From assembly GCA_021613535.1 (NCBI GenBank), contig CP075496.1, positions 10,230,001 to 10,294,000 on the forward strand: a stretch of 64,000 nucleotides of DNA, given 5' to 3'. The position numbers and the translations under genes are program-made. Numbering within the stretch: position 1 is the first letter of the stretch; every line of letters begins with the position of its first letter. Below are positions 57,528 to 64,000 of this stretch, piece by piece. This DNA comes from Adineta vaga (lineage: Eukaryota > Rotifera). The notes beneath the pieces are model-generated. The model was not told where the DNA came from. It saw nothing but the letters and a program-made list of their open reading frames with translations, and ran no database searches.

Positions 57528-58278
57528 AATAGTTTTACGTATGAACTAAACGAGTGTGATGAGACGAACATTACATATGAAATCGTATGATAATATATGA
57601 GAAACGTACGTGAGCATACTGACACGTCAAATAATAGATAAGTGAGCTGGTAGGTAACGTAATAGATTAGTATTGATTCTACGATGATCATTTACTATTA
57701 AATTTCATAACTGATAGCTTACTCTATGATAAATTGTTTTTTCAACTATATATACATACTTCCGTTTTCTTTAAATCTAATCAAGCTAATTAATATATAC
57801 ATATATATATATATACTTTTACGATGATTAACGAGAATAAGGTTGTGTGTTTTTTTTCTAAAAGTACATTTGCAGTTAAGTCGTATTCCTAACCTACACT
57901 TCTCTAGTTTAGGAGAATAATCATGTTCTATCAAGTTCCATATAAGACAAACAAAAGGGTACAGATAAACTTTATTTTGTTGTTTGGAATATAAGAATTT
58001 ACTTTTCTTCTTTTCATTTATCTATCTAATATTGATCTACTATAAAAAGTCTGAATTAACATACCGGTTGTTGTTCTCTGAATTTACATTCTAACTTGCA
58101 ACACATTATTTACCCATACTGAAGTATTCTGTCGATTAAAATAGAACTCTCATCTTATTATTACCGGATTTTCCTGTCTTCTCTTTCCTTTTCTTTCTTT
58201 TCATTGTCTACACATTTTACTTGCCTTGTGAACAACAAGAAGTAAGAAATTCATTGCAATACTAGAGCGAACATTAAC
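57528..58278. other. Intergenic, no gene seen
   Basis: Divergent spacer between the claudin-like gene and the third receptor. It holds a TATATA run near 57793-57815. No coding signal. Confidence 0.5.
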
Positions 58279-59346
58279 ATGCAACACTTGAAGACTGAGA
58301 ATGTAACCAGTGAAGATGCGAATTCTTCTACTGAATCCGAAATACAATCGACTGTTCCGCCAAGTGAAGTACAGTTTTGGACATTTCTTGTCTTTCAAAT
58401 ACCTTCACTGGCATGCACCATCTTTCTTCTCTATCATCTACTATCTACTAAACGCTTACGTACTGCACTACACAATCACATCGTCATCATTCTACTCTTT
58501 CTTACTCTCTGCATCGAAATATTCGATAATCCATTGTATATAGATGCCTATCGATTCGGTGGACATACAAACTCTTTCGCCATAACATCATCTATTTGTC
58601 TCATGTGGTGGTTCATTGATGTTGGATTCTATGGTGCAATATCTGTGTATCTTGCATGGGGATCATTCGAACGTCATATTCTTGTATTTCATCATCATCA
58701 GCTTCTTCGTACACGAAAACAACGTTTTTATGTCCATTATCTTCCGTTGATTATCATATCTATCTATGTGATTGTGTTTTATACAGCTATTATATTTTTT
58801 CCACCATGTCAAAATATATTCGATTTTGAATCGTTAGCATGTGGCTTAGCACCGTGTTATGAGGAAATACCGTATCTCAATTCCTGGGATTATTTAGTCA
58901 ACGGAATTGTTTTTACGTTTTGTGAAACTATATTTAGTATTTCGCTTCTTGTACGAGTTCTTTGGCAAAAACGTCGTTTACATCAACCGGTGAATTGGCG
59001 AAAACATCGAAAGATGGCATTTCAGATTTTGTCGATATCGTGTTTATCGTTAACAATAATTTTCCCTCAATCATTAATAATTGTAATTCAACAAGTAGGT
59101 GGACCAAGTATGAGCGATTTTGCTTCTGAAGCAATGCCATATTTCTTCTATCTATATACTTTTGTTGTTTTTCTACTACCATTTATATGTCTTGGAAGTC
59201 TATCTGAGCTTTGGGAAAACTTATCGATTTTCAATCGTAGACGTCGAAGAAATGTTGGTCCGATGACAATTGACATCGGAGGTGCTAAATCTATTGCAGT
59301 GAAACCGCAGCCAAGCTTACATCACGAAGGAAAAATGAAGTACTGA
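58279..59346 (+). CDS. Rhodopsin-like seven-TM receptor, divergent rotifer type
   Basis: A single exon of 355 residues, third member of the group at 3695 and 7258. The N-terminus is longer (about 35 residues outside) with possible glycosylation sites NVT and NSST. TM3 ends AWGSFERHILVFHHHQ, keeping the ERH signature. The inner loop reads RVLWQKRRLHQPVNWRKHRK, very close to the 7258 receptor. TM6 is QILSISCLSLTIIFPQSL, and the end of TM7 is LPFICLGSLSELWENL, again without NPxxY. The outer-loop cysteines FFPPCQNIF and GLAPCYEE match the other copies. The basic tail (FNRRRRRNVGP) is longer than in the paralogues. It is about 50 kb from the other two, so this was not a recent local duplication. 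Ligand unknown. Confidence 0.86.
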   Translation: MQHLKTENVTSEDANSSTESEIQSTVPPSEVQFWTFLVFQIPSLACTIFLLYHLLSTKRLRTALHNHIVIILLFLTLCIEIFDNPLYIDAYRFGGHTNSFAITSSICLMWWFIDVGFYGAISVYLAWGSFERHILVFHHHQLLRTRKQRFYVHYLPLIIISIYVIVFYTAIIFFPPCQNIFDFESLACGLAPCYEEIPYLNSWDYLVNGIVFTFCETIFSISLLVRVLWQKRRLHQPVNWRKHRKMAFQILSISCLSLTIIFPQSLIIVIQQVGGPSMSDFASEAMPYFFYLYTFVVFLLPFICLGSLSELWENLSIFNRRRRRNVGPMTIDIGGAKSIAVKPQPSLHHEGKMKY

Positions 59347-59440
59347 TTTGTAACTTATAAATCTATTGATTTTGAATATTAAATAGAAACACTAAAACAA
59401 ACAAAAGTTCAAATAGCACTTTAAAGTTCAACTCTCTTAT

Positions 59441-62148
59441 CTAGATAAAAATACATAGAATACAGATGATGACAAGAGAAAATGATGTAAATGTGGGCGA
59501 TTTCGTTGCTTCACTGACAGAAAATGGATAGAAGAAACTAGCTGGTAAACGAGTATTTGGTGCTGGTATTCGACCTTGTATAACAATCGATGCAGCTGAT
59601 ATATCCTGGAAAGTAACGGTTTGTGTTAGAATTTGAGGAGTTGTTGTTGCTGCAGAACTCTAGAGAAATTAGAAATAAACAAAATAGTAGAGATTTATCA
59701 AAATAAATATTCAATTACATATTGATAGTGGAAGATGACAGCACTCAATACAGTTTGTGGATTAATAAGAGAGCCAATGTTAGTATAAACTATTTGAATG
59801 TCCAATCTATAGTAACATGAACTAGTTGAACTGGAGTTTAGAACACCATTTTGACATTGACGAGCAGTTGGATTTCCTATCTGTGACGTACATGAGATAA
59901 CGGGTAACCAATCACTGGAAACATTGAATGGATCTGAATTACTATAAGCTGCTACGTACACACTGTCTGAACTGAGTGGCACAAATAAATCGGAGGCACT
60001 AGGACATGTCGAGCTTAAATAAAAAGAGAAGAAAAATCTTCAAGTTAAATGAAAATAAATAATAATTGCTTTCGCAATTTCATGTATAAACATCGAAACT
60101 AATGTTCTGAATCGTATGAAGAATATCATTATAAATAAAAATAAATATGAGAGCGTAGAATAAATCACCTACCTTATTTTACATGTTGATTGAATATTTT
60201 CTCCAAAACGAATAGGTATGCGTGCATTACTATTACAAAATCCAGTTGACGCAGATTTTATAACAGAAAACTGTGAAGAACTTGATACACTATAAAAAAA
60301 GATAATTAAGTTATTTTCGTTTTTTTTAATTATCAGAATAAGTTAAATCATACGTGATCACCGTTCCATTGGAAATACCACTGACTAAATAGGCACCTGC
60401 AATATATCCAGGATTACGTGTTGTACTTGAGATAGATGAACCATTCTGAACAATCATATGAAATCTAATATATTCAAAATGAAAATAAGATTCTACTTTA
60501 ACGAATTGAACAGTAAATGTTTGCGTAAATAATGCAGTAACTGTTGCATTGGCAGTAGTACCGGTCATAGCGACACTTACAATTCCAGTTGGATTTGCAT
60601 AGTATATTGTAACAGTTAACTAGAGCAAAAATAAAGTTTTCCGAAATGAAATTCAAGATCTCTTTTTCAATCATACGCTTTGCAAAGCATTTATACAAGA
60701 ACTTCCTGACACACTTGATGTAGGAATAGTAGTAGTAGTAGCAATGTTACATATATATGTTGTACTATCTGTAGAAAACAAAGAACGTTATTTGAATGGA
60801 AGATACAATTGGAAATACCGAAAGGATTTGCTGGAGACTAAAATCAAATCAAAACAATATTGCAAAAAGAACCGTATGAAGAATGTGTTTTATATTTACT
60901 CGAATAAAACATAATGAATTTAAATATGTTGAAATATCCAGATCGCTAGTGCAACTACTTGTTGTGACTATTTGACTGCATGTTGATGTAAAATCATTCA
61001 TATACGCTAAACAAAAGAATAAGGAACCTTCTATAATATTTAGAGTATAAACGAATGAAATATACTGATTGATTGAGATCCTAAACACACTGGACTGTTG
61101 AATACTCCTACTCTCAATGTATAAACCATAACACCTGTTCCATTACGATACACCAATACCGGAGTACCAACCTAAGGAAAAGAAGAAAAAAACAACAACA
61201 ATCGATGAGATCGAATTCAAATAATGCATTCATTTCCGATGCAGATTTTTTCTCGTTTGCAAACAGACATCTATAGTGTAGGAAACGAATTGTTTTACTT
61301 GATAGTTAGTAAGACCAGTTGGTATTCCCAAGGGTACTGTTACACTATTTTCTGCATTAAATGTTCGTACAAAATCAGCTGCATTCAATGTTTCAATATT
61401 TGGCTGTTGATAATATTGACTTCCACTATCTAAATTGCATGATAAGAAAGATTTCAAAAGATTTGATTCTCATACGAAATAACATACATCGAGAATAATC
61501 TATGCAAACGAGTTCACCCATTTTTTGAATGATATAGGGTGAATTGGAATAAAATATTGATAAGTTTTTAAAACATGTCGGTTGAACAGTAGATAAAATT
61601 GGAGTTGTACTAAGTACAAAAAAAAACGTTGTTATACATCAATCGTGAGAGAGAAAAAAAATATAGTTTAGCAGCAAGATCATATAAAAAAAATCATCGA
61701 TCAATTAAGTTGACTAAAAAATCATCATTGCTTTATTCCATTAAGAATGAAAATACGTACTCATGTCTCAGAATAAATCCTTATAATAGCAATTGTTTTC
61801 ATTTTAAATTCATATATTTATCTGTTATATATGACATTCAGTCGATGTCAATTCTTTCTTACTTTGTGTATTGATTTTCCCTTGAACTACATCCAAATAC
61901 TGATATATCATCAGTTGTACAGTCTGGATCACAACAACATGATGCATCACATGCACTTGCCGTTAAATCACATGTACATGATCCAATATCTTAAAATAAG
62001 ACATATTCATAATGCAAAAGATCAAAAAAGGGAAGAGTTATTCTCTACCGGTATTGATTGGAAATGTCGGAAAATTAACTGCGATGTCTTGAGATTGAAT
62101 AATGGTAGATAATAGTAGAGAAAAGAAGATAACGACTGTTTTAATCAT
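59441..62148 (-). CDS. TCTN: Tectonic, ciliary transition-zone protein
   Basis: Part of the transition-zone complex that gates entry of membrane proteins into cilia. About ten exons on the minus strand. The start at 62148 gives a signal peptide (MIKTVVIFFSLLLSTIIQSQ). Exon 2 holds the family's cysteine cluster: CTCDLTASACDASCCCDPDC. Later come FVRTFNAENSVTVPLGIPTG, VGTPVLVYRNGTGVMVYTLR-like sequence, PGYIAGAYLVSGISNGTVIT, SDWLPVISCTSQIGNPTARQ and ILTQTVTFQDISAA, all in the order of tectonic proteins. The last exon ends in a hydrophobic stretch (FSLVIICILCIFI) with the stop at 59441-59443, so this is a membrane-anchored form. Which of TCTN1, 2 or 3 it equals cannot be decided; invertebrates usually have fewer. 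The start is directly preceded by a splice acceptor. It is 160 bases downstream of IFT20 on the same strand. Confidence 0.9.
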
Positions 62149-62162
62149 CTGAAAATAAAAAT
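62149..62162 (-). promoter_or_regulatory. 3' splice acceptor directly at the tectonic start codon
   Basis: A TTTTTATTTTCAG run on the minus strand ends immediately before the ATG at 62148. No upstream coding exon is seen in the 160 bases to IFT20, which favours a trans-spliced leader and possibly an IFT20-TCTN operon. Confidence 0.5.
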
Positions 62163-62307
62163 TTATTGAATAAATAGAAAGCGAAATTGACTTTTTTTTT
62201 TCAAAATTGCAAATGAGAGAAGAAAGTAAATGCTTTGTTTCAAAACCTACAATAAAATAAATAGTTGATTGAGTAGTTGAATAAAAGAAATTTGACTAAC
62301 TTTTAAA

Positions 62308-62888
62308 TTATTGCATTATTTCAGTTTGTCCATGATCAATTTTTTGTAAAGATTCGTATTCTGTTCGAAGTCTATTATACAATGATAAGAATTATAATGA
62401 TTCGATAAAAAAAAATATACCGATCGAGTTCGATCATTTTTTCTTTGATTAACGATTGTAGTTGTTGTTTTTCAAATTTACGATATTTAGCAGTTGATTT
62501 CAACAAGTTTCTCATGCCGATTGCCTACAATTTTACAAAGAAATATATAACAATTTTATTAAAGAATTTCTGAAGTACAATTTACAGAAGGGCTGTATAA
62601 AGGATAAAATGAACTCACCTTCAGTCTGGCTATTTCAACTTGTTTCGAATAATCTAGAGTTTTTTCGATTAATGCGTCAACAATTCTTTTGAATTCCAGT
62701 ACATCTTAGTAAATATATACATATATATTTTGTCGACATAAGAAATCTTCATTATACGCACTATCAGTAAAATCTTGACATTCATCGCGTAATTCATTTG
62801 AATCAGCGAGACGTTCTGGATCGATGAGACGGATTTTATTTTCATTATCAATAAACAAACCGAAGTTAGAAAGAGCTTCTTCAGCCAT
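62308..62888 (-). CDS. IFT20: Intraflagellar transport protein 20
   Basis: Small coiled-coil subunit of the IFT-B complex that moves ciliary membrane cargo from the Golgi to the cilium. Four exons on the minus strand from the ATG at 62888 give about 126 residues, against about 132 in vertebrates. The protein reads along the known family: [59 protein letters not shown] and [20 protein letters not shown], then [10 protein letters not shown]. Splice sites fall within or between codons without loss of frame. It lies directly upstream of tectonic, in the same direction, so the two ciliary genes may share a transcript. Confidence 0.93.
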
Positions 62889-63358
62889 AATTATATCTTG
62901 TTTGTAAAGTTAATTGAAATGAAACAAAATGAATTAGATCATATTCTATTCTATTTCATTTCATCCGTAAACCATCTTAGTAAGAATGCTACCTAGCAAC
63001 CCTATATCAATTGTTCAATTCTTTTCGAATAATTTTTTCGTAATAATTATTCTATTAAAAACACCATATTTACGTATATCGATAATATATTTCGTAAATT
63101 GAAAAAAGTTTGATATAGATGTCGCTATAGAGAAAGACAATTTTCATTATTCATTTGCTCGCATTCGCAATTAAAATGAATATAGCATGCATCTAGTCAT
63201 TTTAAATCTGTGGATGTTCATTATGACATCAGAGATATAGGATATAGATTGATAGAATGCCTGACATTTTCTTCTATGCAATGAAAATAATGTATCACTA
63301 AATAATACCATCTATTTTTATGCTCTACAATATTATAATAGTATACAAAATAAAATCT
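62889..63358. other. Intergenic, no gene seen
   Basis: Spacer between IFT20 and the SLC5 gene end. AT-rich, no coding signal. It should hold the promoter of the IFT20-tectonic pair. Confidence 0.5.
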
Positions 63359-64000
63359 TTAGTCTTTTGTGGATATCATTGGATTATCATAAGCACCATC
63401 GATTGTTCTATTGATGGCAATAGTTGATGAAGATAAAGTTTGTGAATCAGGAGGAATTGTTTGTACACTTGAACTAGGATGAAGCGTATTGTATCCTTCT
63501 GATGGTGTTAATTCGAGATCATTTTCAACCTGAAAGTAAAGAAAAATGTAACTTTATTCCATAAAGCTTTTTCTTCTAATGATAGACATACTTTATTTTC
63601 AACATATGCTTCTTCTTTTACACCACATCGAAGCCAATCACGTATTCGTTTCGGTAAACAACAGCAAAATACATCACTAACAGGTATAAGTAATTTTGGA
63701 TCGATTTCATTAGGTTTAAGCGGATGAGTTAAGTATGAAACAATTAAACCAACAACTAAAACAGTACCAACAGCAATGGGTGTATACCACATATAACTTA
63801 TTGAATAGAAATCAAGTAGCGGATTAGGTCTAAAACATATAAATAAGAATTTCAAAAATTTGATACATTTTTGTTCAATATCTAACTTTATTGGTGTTGA
63901 TATCGTCGTAGTGATATTGATTGGAATAGAACAATGAGCAACTGATAATGGAAGACGTTCACTTTTCATTTGTTTCTTTGTAATTTGTGCACCCAAAAAA
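63359..64000 (-). CDS. Sodium/solute symporter, SLC5 family, C-terminal part only
   Basis: The 3' end of a minus-strand gene that continues beyond the window. The exon at the edge has an outer-loop-like stretch (KSERLPLSVAHCSIPINITT). The next reads DFYSISYMWYTPIAVGTVLV, VGLIVSYLTHPLKPNEIDPK and DVFCCCLPKRIRDWLRCGVK, which is the last TM helix and start of the cytoplasmic tail of SLC5 transporters, closest in feel to the monocarboxylate/iodide/multivitamin branch. The last exon starts at about 63531 and ends in TAA at 63359-63361, with a serine- and threonine-rich tail (SSSTIAINRT, DNPMISTKD). The Na+-binding core is outside the window, so the substrate is open. Confidence 0.78.

Noticed and set aside
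1-64000. tRNA, rRNA, spliced-leader RNA genes, telomere repeats, CRISPR arrays and intact transposons
   Set aside because: Looked for by eye (tRNA B-box-like GGTTCGA, tandem spaced repeats, transposase or reverse-transcriptase motifs, terminal repeats); none convincing. A covariance-model and repeat-library search would be needed to be sure.

Overview
The window looks like nuclear DNA of a bdelloid rotifer (Adineta/Rotaria type). It is AT-rich, with compact animal genes split by many introns of about 45-75 bases, mostly GT...AG. It carries metazoan proteins (OPA1, SIN1, IFT20, tectonic, a TRP-like channel, a zona-pellucida protein, SLC5) next to families of the kind expanded in bdelloids: degenerate rhodopsin-like receptors, B-box/coiled-coil proteins and intronless ORFs. 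No rRNA, tRNA, CRISPR or intact transposon was recognised. The species is inferred, not proven.

Layout. 0.7-2.8 kb: folylpolyglutamate synthase. 3.7-8.2 kb: two single-exon 7TM receptors flanking an acidic protein with possible SUMO-interacting motifs. 8.5-12 kb, minus strand: an LRRC74-like leucine-rich-repeat protein and a B-box/coiled-coil protein. 13.8-15.7 kb, minus: a secreted PAN/apple plus ZP protein. 15.7-20.2 kb is a gene-poor tract. 20.2-21 kb: a secreted RNase T2. 21.2-28.3 kb: three intronless genes sharing a C-terminal domain of about 430 residues, two of them with a B-box/coiled-coil front end. 28.8-29.3 kb: a decayed RBR ubiquitin-ligase fragment. 29.9-32.5 kb: the TORC2 subunit SIN1. 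32.9-36.9 kb, minus: OPA1, head-to-head with a PLP-dependent dehydratase/racemase (37.5-38.6 kb). 39.5-47.5 kb: a large ankyrin-repeat six-TM channel. 47.8-48.8 kb, minus: an EEP-fold hydrolase. 49.5-50.8 kb, minus: an unrecognised protein. 52.2-54.6 kb: a second LRRC74-like gene. 55.9-57.5 kb: a coiled-coil protein tail-to-tail with a claudin-like four-TM protein. 58.3-59.3 kb: a third receptor. 59.4-62.9 kb, minus: tectonic and IFT20, both ciliary. 63.4 kb to the edge, minus: the C-terminus of an SLC5 sodium symporter.

Most promising. The 21-28 kb family joins a TRIM-like front end (B-box, coiled coil) to a domain with glycine-rich motifs that suggest, but do not prove, a macro-domain-like ADP-ribose fold. 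If so, it would connect ubiquitin-type scaffolding with ADP-ribose chemistry. Two copies are nearly identical over this domain and unrelated upstream of a sharp boundary, which points to recent gene conversion or domain shuffling. Several genes (FPGS, SIN1, OPA1, TCTN) have a 3' splice acceptor 0-20 bases before the ATG, as expected for spliced-leader trans-splicing, known in bdelloids. Two otherwise intact genes (SIN1 and the channel) carry single-base frame breaks that may be assembly errors.
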